Shown: piece after piece, positions 22,750-33,025 of the stretch
Layout of the letters: every line of letters starts with the position of its first letter
Position numbering within the stretch: the first letter of the stretch is position 1
Assembly: GCA_000787465.1 (NCBI GenBank)
Contig: JSYX01000217.1
Coordinates: 1-52,184, forward strand
Length of the DNA stretch: 52,184 bases
From: Thermomucor indicae-seudaticae
Taxonomy: Eukaryota > Mucoromycota > Mucoromycetes > Mucorales > Lichtheimiaceae
Direction: 5' to 3'
Position numbers and translations under genes: made by a program
Notes under the pieces: model-generated
The model's database searches: none
Seen by the model: only the letters and a program-made list of their open reading frames with translations
What the model was told of the DNA's origin: nothing

Positions 22750-22769
22750 TTTTTTTTTTTTTTTTTTTT
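22750..22769. repeat. Poly-T tract directly upstream of the AIRIM-like start codon
   Basis: Twenty T residues end two bases before the ATG at 22772. Pyrimidine tracts near starts are common in fungal housekeeping promoters; this one sits between the divergent RPL8 and AIRIM-like genes. Confidence 0.8.
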
Positions 22770-22771
22770 CC

Positions 22772-23392
22772 ATGCAACACCAAAGCCGAACCATATCCGC
22801 TAATCTCCTGGCGCGTACGGAGGAGCAATGTCGACTCTGGCAAAAACACCACGCGACGTCCGTATCACTTGTTTCGTCATTGTCCAATAACTTGGCGCAG
22901 CAAGCAGCAGCCCTGGAACATTGCGATTCACTCGCTCAGCATGGCGTCGATGCCCACCGCCTCGTCTACAAACAAATGCTTGTCTTTGAAAAGACAATGA
23001 GCCAGCTGACACACGTCATGGATGCCTTGAAGGGAGTTGTCGTCGATTTGCGTAGAATAGAAAGCGATTCAAAGAAGCACCTGGCCAAGGCTGCTCCTGC
23101 TGCCGTCGTCCCTGCACAGCTCTCTTCGGAAGCCTTGTTACAAGTAGCGGCTATTCGGCCTCACGAGGTGCTCGATTACGTATCAGCGATCGTTTACATG
23201 TACGAAACGGAGCTTGCGTACAAGCAGACCCTGTTTCATGCTTTACCGGAATATGCAGCATCGAACAAGTTTGACGATCTCGTTCTGCAATGGCAAACTC
23301 AATCGCACATTCAATGGCATGTCCAAGACGAAATGAGCGAACGGCTTCGATTATACAAGCAATCCAAAAAGTTCATTGAATCCAAAGATTAA
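22772..23392 (+). CDS. C1orf109/AIRIM-like protein, probable 60S maturation factor
   Basis: Intronless ORF of 206 aa, mostly alpha-helical. The N-terminal EEQCRLWQKHH and SLVSSLSNNLAQQAAALEH resemble the N-terminal region of human C1orf109 (AIRIM). The C-terminal RPHEVLDYVSAIVYMYETEL, with a following Lys/Arg-rich helix, resembles its domain around the conserved DMLEWL-like segment. In humans AIRIM works with the SPATA5-SPATA5L1 AAA-ATPases in recycling RSL24D1 from late 60S particles. The match is from memory of the family pattern, not a search, so the function is inferred. Its divergent position beside RPL8 fits a ribosome role. It converges on ELP2 with only 44 bp between stops. A generic coiled-coil protein remains possible. 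Confidence 0.6.
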   Translation: MQHQSRTISANLLARTEEQCRLWQKHHATSVSLVSSLSNNLAQQAAALEHCDSLAQHGVDAHRLVYKQMLVFEKTMSQLTHVMDALKGVVVDLRRIESDSKKHLAKAAPAAVVPAQLSSEALLQVAAIRPHEVLDYVSAIVYMYETELAYKQTLFHALPEYAASNKFDDLVLQWQTQSHIQWHVQDEMSERLRLYKQSKKFIESKD

Positions 23393-23436
23393 TAATCACA
23401 TTTCGATGGGTAAGGACAGATGCTATGTTCACTATT

Positions 23437-26400
23437 TTAATCCATGATATTCAAGATGCGTACAGAGTTATCTTCACTGGCAGAGGCCAGCTGGAACCCG
23501 CTTCCTGACGGATGAACACGCCATGAAAGTGAGCGCACAACACCCACAGGGCAAAGCCTACATTTTACCGGATGAGCAACAACGTCTGGCGCGCGAAAAA
23601 CACCTGCTGCTCACTCACCTCTTGTCAATGTCCAGCCACAACTCCCAACGACTCAGATCACCGGCTTCAGCTCTCCACAGCTGGATCTGCCCGTTTTCCA
23701 TACCCATCGCCAGAATATATCTAACAAAACACGAGTCAGAATAAAAGGAAGACGACTTGGGAATATCTCTTTTCTTTTTTTTACCCGTCTTTACGATCGG
23801 ATCTTGGCGCAAACTCCACTGCCGTAATCGCCTGATCGCTCTTGATCGTCGCGACGCATTGCCATTCTGGCTGGCACCAAATCTTGGCAGACTTGTCGCG
23901 CGAACCGGTAACAAAGAGCTTGTCGTCGTGTGCCCAGGAGCAATCCCAGATAATACGCGCATGCGCTTTGTTCCTTGTTACCAGTCGATATGGAGTTTCT
24001 GCGCCAGCCCCCTTTAGTTTGACATGACACGTTTTTTCTTTTTTCTCTCTCTCTCTTACCTGGATCGTCGTGGACGCGTTCAGAAAGGGACCAAACGCGA
24101 TCCCTGGAGACCGTCAGCAGCCACTTGTCGTCATGTGAAAACCTGGCGCGTGTCACGGTCAGGGTGTGGGCCGCGATCTTTGTGTTGATTTCCTTCCAGT
24201 TGGAGGTATCAAAGAGCCGAACAACAGCATGTTCTGGCGTTGCTGCCTACAAAAGCAAAATCAGCTGTAAGTTGCCCCCCCTTTATGTCCTTTGATTTGT
24301 TTCTTTTTACCTTGCAGCCAGAGGCAATATATTTGCCGTCATGACTAGCTTCGACGCAAATGATTTCGTATCCGTGGCCATAGCTAAAAAAACATCAGGA
24401 TTAGACAAAAGGGGCGCGCAAAATCGACTCACGCGGGAGATGAGGATTTACAGTTTTTCGACTTCGGGCCACAAGGTATGTTGCAGCAAATGTTCTTCGA
24501 AAGGAGGATAATCCAGGACTTGGGCTAGCGCGGTTGGCGTGGACGAGTTATGGGTGTAGCTCTGGAGGGTTGTGTGGTCCTCTTCAGCATTTTGCATTTC
24601 AGCGATATCACTCTCGAATACAGCCTTGTTGGATAGACCGAGCGCTGGCACGTTGGCGCCCACCGGCCTATTTTCCTGTAATTACAAGAGCACTTACAAC
24701 GCGATCATAAAACGGCCAAAAAAAGAAAATGTATAAAGGTCATACCATTTCTGCTGCCATATCCGGGTGTCCAGACAAGACAGCCAAGCTCTTGACGCAC
24801 GATTTGGGTGCATCAAACACACGCAGCACCTTTTCATCGGCTCCAGACACATACCGCCACTCGTGGATAAAAGAGATACACTTCAAGTCGTAGCCATGAA
24901 TCTGCGGCCGCCCCACTTCATGCCAAGTGGTGACACGCTCGCCATGCACGTCTCTTGTCCACGGCGCAATCAGTCGCGCCGTCTGATCCAGACTGGCACT
25001 GATCAGGAACCGACACTTTGGGTCCCACGAGATACTCTCAACCGCTTTAAAATGGCCACTGATAGCCACACAAGGAATCCAGCGGTGATCATCTAATGTT
25101 GGAATCTAAGTTTCAACTAACTACTACTACCATGGCCGTAAAATCTCCACGATTACCTGCGTCTTTGGACACGTCCTTCCACAGGTGAAACGATCCGTTG
25201 CCACCATAAGCCAACACGTGCTTGCCGTCGGGTCCAAACAATGCACCGCAGAACCCAAGGTAACTGCTTCCGCCCATATCACCCATACGAACTTCATTGA
25301 CCCAGACACCGGTCGCAGGATCCGGACTCCAGATCATCATGGACTTGTCACTCGACGCTGATAACAGTCTCATTGGTTGCATATAGCTGCCATCTTGTGA
25401 AAAAAAAGAAAGCGTTATGATGGTTGCCGCAAAAAGGAAAAAGTACCCTTGATTATTACCTGCTTGACGCCGTGGCCGTTCCCAGCACACACTGTATACC
25501 CAGTCGTCGTGGCCCATCAAAAGTGCCTCAAACATGAACGAGTATTGCCGCTTCCTGCCAAATTTGTCTCTATCACTAATTCATCCTTACCAACTACGAT
25601 TGACTTCTTTGTTACCTTGATGGATCCGCTGGATCGTCCACGTCCACTAAATGTGCCCTCGTGCTCAACTCGACAATTTCCCCGGTTCTACAAATATAAA
25701 AGTGAAAAATCCTGAAATAGCCTGGACTTTTTTTTTTTCGTTTACATACAGCGCCGTTTGCTCCAGTGCCTGCATGAGATCGTTCGCTTGAGAAGAAGTC
25801 GTAGTAGTGACATGAGGAGAAATCTTCCACAGTCGAATGTACTTGTCCTGTGAGCCACTCGCCAGGATCAAGTCGCCCGGCTTCAGTGACCTTTCGTTTT
25901 CCGCATGGCCAGTGTAGGTCGCAAACGCCAAGGAGCGCACCCAGTTATCGTGACCTTGGAACACATGCGCCTTTTCAAACTGTCCTGAGCCCTGCTGATA
26001 CACATACGTCGTGATCTTTTTATCGGTGTGGCCGCAAGCCAAAATAGGAACTAAAGTGGAAGGAGTGAGTTAAAAGAAGTCGTCGTTGTTGTTGCCCAGA
26101 CAGATAGACATTACTTGAACTGTCTGGCAGGTACGCCATCGCAAGTGCTGTCGGATACTTGTTGCTGCACTGAATCGTCTGTAGCAGCCCGACTTGGTCC
26201 TGTGTCTCACCATCATCATGGCGCTCCCAGATACGAATGGTACCGTCGGCTGAACCGGTGGCAATCAGGTCGACTGTGGATTCTGACAGACACCCAATGG
26301 CTTCCACAGCACCCGAGTGTCCTTCCAGTGTCGCTGATTCGATCCACTGCGGTTACACATGAATAAACACAAATCTACACCTTTTTGCACTTGATCTTTA

Positions 26401-26822
26401 TTATTTACCTGACCATCCCTATTTGTCTTCCACACTTTGGCCGTCTTGTCTGCCGACCCGGATACGAGTCCCACCACCTTGTCGCCTAACCTTGGATGGT
26501 GCGTTTTTTTATTTCCACTTTGGCTTGGGGTGTTACCAAAAGAAGCCCTTTTACCTTGCTCAATAAACTCGACACAGATAACACGGTCAGTATGTCCCGG
26601 TAACGTTTCGAAAACTCCTCGACTTGTTTTGTCCTTTTATACATATATCTCTTGGGTCAGCCCAAAGAAGAAAAGAGTTCGAAAACATGGACTCACCAAA
26701 GGATTGTACAGGGCAATCAACCGGTTGGCCCCGAACGCGACCAAGCCCTGCCCATTCCATGCCGCCGCGTGCAGTGTGCGGTTGCAACCGATCGCAATGT
26801 GTTCTGTCGTAACACTAGGCAT
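23437..26822 (-). CDS. ELP2: Elongator complex subunit 2 (WD40)
   Basis: Scaffold WD40 subunit of Elongator, the complex that starts wobble-uridine (mcm5/ncm5) modification of tRNAs. It has many exons on the minus strand, from MPSVTTEHIAIGCNRTLHAA (26822) to the final WD repeat ending VRILNIMD (stop 23437). Successive blades are visible: LVSGSADKTAKVW, LIATGSADGTIRIW, ILASGSQDKYIRLWK, LLSASSDKSMMIW, LISASLDQTARL, the C-terminal LLTVSRDR and QLASASEDNSV. The ELP2 signature NVPALGLSNKAV, followed by PFEEHLLQHTLWPEVEKL and YGHGYE, is present and distinguishes it from other WD40 proteins. Two seven-bladed propellers are expected. Introns are 60-100 nt. The start was chosen as the first Met before the conserved CNR motif. 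Confidence 0.93.
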
Positions 26823-27649
26823 CGCGAGTCAACTTCCTCTTTCTTCAAGCGGGTTTTCGGCGCCGAAAGGAATGGCGCCTAAATTCACAAGCCACTTTTT
26901 CATGCAAGAGCCGTAACAAGATCATTTTTCTTTTCATACAAAAGTACGTACTACCGCCTCACCGGTACTAACCCGGACGAACCAAGTGGGGCTCGTAGCG
27001 GCACGTTACGAGGAGGCCACGAGACACTCTTGCCCGGGTCAGTCAGCCGCTCCAATACCGTCTTGTTCGATTTTGGAAATCTACCTACGGAGCTCGCACT
27101 ACACGAAAGGCTGCGATCCTGAGATTGTTAAAGTGAACCATCCGTGGCGCTCAACAGACCCCAGTGTGCCCAAATCCGTTTTGTCAGTGAGACTTCTTTC
27201 CAACCTGAGCACGCGTGAGAGGTAGCTAGACGCGCAATTCGATCAATGGGGACGGTCCACGGGGTTTTGCCAGATAGCGATCAAGAGATTGTCTGCCAGA
27301 GGAGACCGAGAGAGAGAGCAAATATGGCCTTTCGGGGCGAAACTCTGGATTGCCCAACTTGCCCCCCTATGGCACGATGGGTCTGAACCCTAGGTTCGAA
27401 CGCCAAGGGCAGATCTGAAATGGGGCAGTTCCATAAACTACATTGATGACATGCTTCAAAGAGTTCGTTTCATGTTAAAAGTGTGGATTTAAAAAAATGT
27501 CGACGAGCCCACTAGGGGCAGGATGCCATTGTTCTGTTCAAGATAGATGGCTGTGGCACTATTCAACCAGTAAAGCACAGACCGTCGCGATAATTTTCAT
27601 GCTGCTGCGGCACAATAAACTCAGCACCTTTTTCCTTTTTCATGCAAAA
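26823..27649. other. Divergent intergenic region between ELP2 and RAD14
   Basis: 827 bp containing the two promoters. I see no conserved ORF. One segment (27370-27410) contains GGTTCGAA resembling a tRNA T-arm, but no acceptor stem or A box could be matched. Only short GA-rich runs otherwise. Confidence 0.5.
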
Positions 27650-28791
27650 ATGGCAAGCTCTTTAACAGCTGAACAAAAGCAAAGGATAGAAGAGAACAAG
27701 GCCAAGGCCCTTGAGAAGCTGCGTGCGAAAAGAGCAGCGGACACGGACAGTGCCGCTGCTTCTGGCAAGGCACCCAAACGTGCTCGGTGGACAAAGTACT
27801 ACGAGTACGATCTGAGCAGCATGAAGGATTCCAAGGGCGGCTTCATTGCCGAAGAGACGGAACAAGACAAGTTGATAAAGCGCAGAAGAGAGGAAGCGAC
27901 GAAAATGTCGCCGTTTATTCGTACGTGTGTCCCTTTATAGTAGTTTTTTATCAGCGCATCTTCTGATCTACTGACGACAGCATTGTCTGCTGATCCGTCT
28001 GAAAATCCCAAATGCCGCGATTGCGGCTCCATGGATGTTGATCCCGTCTTTTTCCAAGTGTTCCATTTGTCGGTTTGCGCGGCCTGTAAAGAAAAGTTTC
28101 CCGAGCGATATAGCTTGATTACCAAAACAGAAGCCAAAGAGGTGAGAGTTCAGAGCGGGGGAAGAAATAGAAGTCAACTCTAACTCTGTCTCTCCAATTC
28201 ACAGGATTATTTATTAACGGATCGTAAGTGAATAGTACTTTGCATCATGGAAACAGAGGGTGCTGATCCATTCTTTTATCTATCAAGCCGAGCTGCGAGA
28301 CACTGAGCTTTTACCTCATTGGTCAAAGCCGAATCCACGCAAAGCAACTTACCACAACATGATGCTCTACGTCCGCGAAATTGTACGGCAACGCTGAATT
28401 ATGGATAAACAAGACAACGACTGACTGCTTTTTGTTGTTGTTGTTGTTGTAGGTAGAAGCATACGCGTTCAAAAAGTGGGGTGGACCCGAAGGACTGGAT
28501 GCAGAGTACGAACGACGAGAGGCGCAAAAGAAAGAAAAAAAGGAAAAGAAGTTCAAAGAAAAGCTGGCTGGTAGGTATTGCTACGTCCAACTTGAATCGC
28601 ATGCGTAACTTCTTTGTGTGGGCATTCTCCTAGACTTGCGGCGCAGGACAATGACAAGTGCTTGGGAAAGAAAGCGACAACAAGGTCCACATCAGCACGT
28701 GTTTGGCTCGCCGGTTAAAGACCCTGAAACTGGGATAACGAAAGAGATCTGCACAGATTGCGGATTGGAAGTCGAAACGGAAGAATTCTGA
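27650..28791 (+). CDS. RAD14: DNA repair protein RAD14 / XPA homologue
   Basis: Damage-verification factor of nucleotide excision repair. Six exons (27650-27920, 27981-28141, 28205-28223, 28288-28382, 28453-28570, 28634-28791) give 822 nt and 273 aa, the XPA size range. The zinc finger is CRDCG and, after the FFQVFHL helix, CAACK (about residues 102-126). The DNA-binding domain continues with [45 protein letters not shown] and a basic helix. The tail [13 protein letters not shown] is the conserved C-terminal motif. The start is the ATG before ASSLTAEQ. An upstream ATG in another frame at 27642 is ignored. The third exon is only 19 nt, and the sixth begins in the middle of the basic region. 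Confidence 0.94.
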
Positions 28792-29408
28792 GCTTTATTG
28801 GCACACCATCATGCACCCTACATAAAGTCGCATCTGTTGAAACGGACACAGCGCTGAGCGTGTTACGTGCATAGTAGCAGACGATTAATTTACTTGTAAT
28901 GGTGTTGAATTATTGTAAAATGGATCTGTCACTGATGGCTCGGTAGCCGTGTACATTCTTTCCCTTTACGGTATCAACGTTATTAACGTGCAGGGTGCAT
29001 GCGCTTCTGCTCATTTTACTGCTTCAAGGAATTTTTACACGAGTCCCTTCCAGCCATGGAACTCGTATGGGGAACGATATACATCTTTGGTATTATCCAC
29101 GTCCTTAGCTGGATAGATACTACAAAACACTGGACGTGAAAAGTAAACTCGATCACTTGAGGGCTTTCCCCCCTTTGCTGGGGAGTATTAAGCTTGTATC
29201 ACGTTGAACGGGTTTTCATTATTATGCGTGTCATTCCTGTGAAACGTCTCCGAAAGTGGTACAAGCATACGCGTTATTGCGCCGAAAAGAGGGTTCCCCA
29301 TTCATTGCTGGATTCCTCGTCCAGTGGGGGCCACCCATTGCAGTTGTTTGTAGAAAGAAGTTTCTGTTTTATTACAGGACATTAAGACAGAAAAGGAGAA
29401 GGTTATTA
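28792..29408. other. Convergent intergenic region, no gene seen
   Basis: 3' regions of RAD14 (+) and the first cysteine-rich gene (-). AATAAA on the minus strand at 29368-29373 is a likely polyadenylation signal for the latter. No third cysteine-rich paralogue and no RNA gene seen. Confidence 0.5.
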
Positions 29409-29729
29409 TTATATCTTGGGGTAGCAAACGCATTCATCCGCAAGGCATCCGAAAAAGCTTTGACCGATGGCGGCACAGATAGACTCGCACCCGCCATTGT
29501 TGTCCTTGGAGCAATCACCTTGGCCCACGCTTGTACAGAAGCACCGGCCGTGGACGCACATGGGCTGCAGTTGCTTGCTTGCGCACTCTTGTCGGCACTG
29601 CTGTCGTCCCTGAACGCCTTTGCAAGATCCCATTTCAATCACGTCAGTGAAGGACGGTCCAGATGGCGCGGCGGCCGCATAAGCGATCCAAGACACAGCG
29701 ACAACCAGCAGGCTCGTGTAGAACTTCAT
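29409..29729 (-). CDS. Small secreted protein with two tandem CS-alpha-beta-type cysteine modules (copy 1)
   Basis: 106 aa if translation starts at the Met of MKFYTSLLVVAVSWIAYAAA. That start gives a clean signal peptide ending near AAA-P. A Met 14 codons upstream would put a polar segment in front of it, so I prefer the inner one. The mature part has 12 cysteines with spacing C-x8-C-x3-C-x8-C-x4-C-x-C, a seven-residue linker, then C-x7-C-x3-C-x9-C-x4-C-x-C. CxxxC followed by CxC is the hallmark of the cysteine-stabilised alpha-beta (defensin-like) fold, here duplicated in one chain. Intronless. A TATA box lies about 65 bp upstream. Possible roles are antimicrobial or effector-like defence, or a structural role at the wall; the sequence alone does not decide. 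Paralogue of the next gene. Confidence 0.8.
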   Translation of the reverse strand: MKFYTSLLVVAVSWIAYAAAAPSGPSFTDVIEMGSCKGVQGRQQCRQECASKQLQPMCVHGRCFCTSVGQGDCSKDNNGGCESICAAIGQSFFGCLADECVCYPKI

Positions 29730-29791
29730 GACAATGGAAGGAAAGGAAAAATGGGAAGAAAGGGACGGCAATCCCCCCGTTCATCTTGCTT

Positions 29792-29797
29792 CTTATA
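29792..29797 (-). promoter_or_regulatory. TATA box of cysteine-rich gene copy 1
   Basis: TATAAG on the minus strand, 63 bp upstream of the chosen ATG. The sequence between is CT-rich, as in strongly expressed fungal genes. Its position is matched by a similar box in front of copy 2. Confidence 0.5.
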
Positions 29798-30053
29798 CAC
29801 TTCTTGTCGGCAGTGAGAGTTTATTTTCCGCCCCCGCTCCCCTTGCCTTTTATTGCATCCAAGCAGTGGAGCTTCCACCAAATTTCGGTTAGCCTCATTT
29901 TCTTTAAAAAGCGTCGTGTACTACGTGCCCAAGAGGAAGGGCTTTTTTGTTCTTTACTGCTACTACATACTTGCATATAAAGTGGTGGCCATTAAAGAGA
30001 GTATTACAAGAGGGGAGGGGTATAGGTAATAAAGAAACAAGGAGCTTTGTTCT

Positions 30054-30365
30054 TCAGGACAGACAACTACATTGGCCGTCCATGCAGAAACCTATGAGAT
30101 TAGAAGACATTTCTTGACAAATGGCATCGCAACCTTCGTGATTCTCGTCTTGGCAACTACCGATCCCGACGTCAGTGCAATAACAGCTTTCATAGATACA
30201 GATCCCGTTGCCTTGCATCCATAGTGAACATGCTTCAGCGCATTCCGACGAGTCGCCTTCGATGGCACAGAGGCCGCTTGCGTTCAATTCAATGGCCGCT
30301 GCTGGTTTCATTCTTATTGCGATGATGATGATGACAATCAAAACGAACGAATAATAATAACGCAT
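30054..30365 (-). CDS. Small secreted protein with two tandem CS-alpha-beta-type cysteine modules (copy 2)
   Basis: Intronless 103-aa ORF. The N terminus, MRYYYSF followed by an Ile/Val run and MKPAAA, is a strong signal peptide with cleavage near AAA-IE. The mature part again has 12 cysteines: C-x8-C-x3-C-x9-C-x4-C-x-C, a seven-residue linker, then C-x7-C-x3-C-x10-C-x4-C-x-C. Spacing is the same as copy 1 except for one residue in each of the two variable loops. Both copies also share the glycine-containing linker before the seventh Cys. Outside cysteines the two proteins differ at most positions, and this copy is acidic where copy 1 is mixed. This suggests an old tandem duplication with diversification. 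Same orientation, 324 bp apart. Function unknown; the family resemblance is to defensin-like folds. Confidence 0.8.
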   Translation of the reverse strand: MRYYYSFVLIVIIIIAIRMKPAAAIELNASGLCAIEGDSSECAEACSLWMQGNGICIYESCYCTDVGIGSCQDENHEGCDAICQEMSSNLIGFCMDGQCSCLS

Positions 30366-30445
30366 CTGGGGGGAAAGGAGGGGAGGTGTCTAAAGGGGAG
30401 TGAGTGACGAGAGACAGACAGACAGACAGAGAAAAGGATGCCGTC

Positions 30446-30451
30446 TTTATA
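30446..30451 (-). promoter_or_regulatory. TATA box of cysteine-rich gene copy 2
   Basis: TATAAA on the minus strand, 80 bp upstream of the ATG. It is followed in the transcribed direction by a CTGT repeat (30416-30430) and pyrimidine-rich leader. Confidence 0.55.
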
Positions 30452-30454
30452 TCC

Positions 30455-31102
30455 TCCTCCTCCTCCCCTCTTCGCATTAACATTACTGTACTCGTGCGAC
30501 ACGCTTGCCGTTTTCCTGGATTTCTTTACAACGCACACACACTCTCTCTTTCTCTCCCCGCCACCCGAAAAGAAGGGCCCCTTTTGCTTGGCAAAGATGT
30601 GCCATACGCAAATCACATACCTTCTATGCGCGAAATGATCCGTTGCTTTTGGACACCCACCATGCCACCCTTGGGTCTTTTGAACATGGTATCAAAGGAA
30701 ATGCTCATCGAGATATTATGATCTCTCAGATAACTGCTTTACTTGTCGAATGTTTCACAAAGTCGTCTTTGCGCAGTATTACCACAAGTCGTCTTCTACG
30801 GAATTTGGCACATAAATTTCAGACTTCTTGGTGGCTTTCCTGCCGTTCTGTATTGCCAAGGATGACACCTTTTCCTCCGGTGCTAGTTGGATCGTGCGCA
30901 AGAAAAAACAATATTAATCTCCAATTGATCCTACTGAGGCAATACCATGTTTTCTCTCTCACGAGAAAATGAAAACCGTTGTGGTGCTGGAAGATGAGCT
31001 GTCTCATCTTCATGCTGCCACTGCGATTCTGACCCTAATCGCAAAGGACTGTGGCTTTTCTGATTCCTCTGATCACTTCCGTAATCTCGCTAGTTGGTTT
31101 CC
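30455..31102. other. Intergenic region, no gene seen
   Basis: Upstream of the cysteine-rich pair. Several overlapping open stretches on the plus strand (30404-30972) have biased, low-complexity or Ser/Leu-rich translation, no recognised motif and no homology to the cysteine-rich proteins. I do not call them genes. Confidence 0.5.
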
Positions 31103-32231
31103 CTAGATACTGCCCCCTTTTTTCACATAACAATGTTGTCGGAGTCCTTTGACATTGTTTATTTTCGCGAGTAGGATATACAGCGTTTTTTCACTAAATG
31201 CTAAAGGCGGGGGTTGGGGAGCTGTACGGCAGCTGATCATGCATACCCTTGGTGAAGTAAAGTTCCATAAGGGCGCGTAAAAACCGCTGTTCGCCTCCGT
31301 CAGAAGACACAGCGGCTTTACTTGTGCCTCGGCTCTTTGACTATATGACTCGCGTGACTTCTTGGTCATATCGTTCTGCGTTCTGTGAGCTTCGGTATCG
31401 TGGGTTATGTTCTCCTAAACAGAGTTGCCTTTAGGAGGGACAAAAACAGAAAAAAACGAATACGCACCCTTAAACCCACCAGTATTCTATCACGGCGGCC
31501 TGCGGCGCCGGCCCTGGCAAATGCCGGACAACATGGTGCTTGGTTCTCAGGTGGCGAACCATGGCAGTGCTACCGCCACGACGCACAGTACAACCCTGAA
31601 TAGGGCAGGGACCTGAGCCTATCGGCTCCAGGTCCTGAATTTGCATAGGTGGTAAGGCAGAGTGACGCGGTTCAGGTGGTGAGCCAGACCGATGCGATTC
31701 ATGTGGTAAGGCAGCCACTGTCGGTAGAAGAACGGTCGGTCGGTAGAGAAATCTCCACCGAGAAGCAACGAATGAACGGTAGTAGCTCCTCGTCTCTCTT
31801 GGCAAACGCCACTGGAACGGATAAATCCGCCTAAGAAAGATGAGTTAGACAGTTGGTGAAGGAGCCCCGTAGATCGCTTACGATAAACGTGTACGGCATA
31901 CACTTTGACCTCTGAGAACGTCTCAAAGGAAACCACGTCATACCCGTCGGCGATCGCCTTGAACATTGCAAGTACCCCGAACATCGCCTTGTGATGACCG
32001 AAGGCCGATCTTGCTGCAGTCAGCTTGTCCATGTGTTCCAGATATCTCCAAAAGCAAAAGTTCCAGCGATCCGTGTGAACGTCGTGCCTTCATGCCCAAG
32101 GCGGTAAACCTGTATGTGCACCTTTGCACTGGCAAGATCGCAAGCCTTTTTAATGTGCAATCGTGTTGGAGAGACTGGAACGCCCTCATTACGGCTACAT
32201 GATTTGTCATGCGGGCCGGGTGCCGCGTCAT
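31103..32231 (-). pseudogene. Decayed copy of a multi-copy fungal gene family with a C2H2/BED-like zinc finger remnant
   Basis: Minus-strand translation passes through overlapping frames. In order: LKRLAILPVQRCTYRFTALG with KARRSHGSLELLLLEISG (about 32160-32045), then DKLTAARSAFGHHKAMFGVL and FKAIADGYDVVSFETFSEVK (about 32030-31890). Next is a third stretch with a zinc finger CPIQGC-x12-HLRTKH (about 31590-31515). Finally there is an unassigned open stretch 31369-31103. The first two blocks clearly belong to one protein but are joined only by a frame change with no intron. The KARRS-SLELLLLE block resembles, from memory, a dispersed hypothetical-protein family of Mucorales; this is unverified. 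The zinc finger may be a separate gene overlapping the end. A second, more decayed copy of the first block is at 51545-51810. Confidence 0.5.
31647..31727. repeat. 27-bp imperfect tandem repeat, three units
   Basis: Units begin at 31647, 31674 and 31701 with core GGTGGTAAGGCAG-like sequence and exact 27-bp periodicity. On the minus strand one frame gives nine-residue units of the form L-P/A-Y/H-H-M/L-N-R. The multiple-of-three period suggests expansion while the region was coding. Confidence 0.75.
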
Positions 32232-32306
32232 CGTTTTTCAGCTTTGTTGCATGAGCGCGCCGGTTGCGTAGTGCGCGAGCGCACCAGTAACTGCATTATT
32301 CGCTGC
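32136..32306. repeat. Dispersed repeat, copy A (pairs with 51637-51805)
   Basis: Aligns colinearly with 51637-51805 with one 2-nt gap. By hand, the 102 bases 32205-32306 match at 70 positions. Differences fall evenly over the three codon positions of the one frame I counted. It covers the start of the decayed minus-strand gene and its upstream sequence. Confidence 0.75.
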
Positions 32307-33025
32307 TGTCAACCAAAGCACAATCTCGGCATTAAACGTCTTCTAATGGCTTCATCTGGAAAATTCGCCAGAAGACAGAGTGTCTTTAAGAAAAGAGCAA
32401 GAAGTCAAAAAATAACGGAAATGTGCTTTCCGGTCCATTTTATACGGCCTGATGATGTCAGCATCGACTTGTCTGTTTCATCATCGAAAACCTGTCAGTG
32501 TTGTTGGCTATATAGCGCCTCGTTTATAGCCCGTTAGGAGAATAAATCAAACAGGAAAATCAGGTTGGAATAACACTGTTAAGACGGACCGATCAGCCCA
32601 ATATTTGTCTTCGCTCCGGGGGGAACAGAACGTTGTGGTTTGATATTTTCTCACGGAAGGTGGTCAATGACGGCAGATAAAGCTCACGTTGCAGGTAAAG
32701 ACTGCGATTTGCAAGTGGTATCCTGTATCCTGTGCTGAACCAGTTCTGGAAACTTTCGCTTGTTGGTTAATGCATTCAGAGCGCTTTCCCTTTCGGGGTT
32801 GATATGTCAATCACTTGTTTCTTTCCTAGAAGAGCGCAGACCGTAGGACCATTCTTTTGTTGACTTCAAACGTGATTCGCTCGAAATATGCACAAGAAAC
32901 GATGAGTAGAAAGAGCGAAAACTCACAGGTCTAGTTTGGTCCTTCTCATTGGACCCTGCTGAACTTGAAAGCCTATCAGGAGTGCCTCTTGGGCAGTTAC
33001 TCTTCGTTTTCGTATTCGTTAGACA
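32307..33025. other. Intergenic region upstream of the DNAJC28-like gene
   Basis: Contains an open plus-strand stretch (to 32537) that runs out of the dispersed repeat, then has Lys/Arg- and Ser-rich translation and no recognised family. No other feature seen. Confidence 0.45.

Noticed and set aside
27370..27410. Possible tRNA T-arm sequence GGTTCGAA
   Set aside because: No matching acceptor stem, anticodon arm or A box could be folded around it by eye.
29730..29771. Upstream Met of the first cysteine-rich gene
   Set aside because: Starting there would place a polar 14-residue segment in front of an otherwise typical signal peptide.
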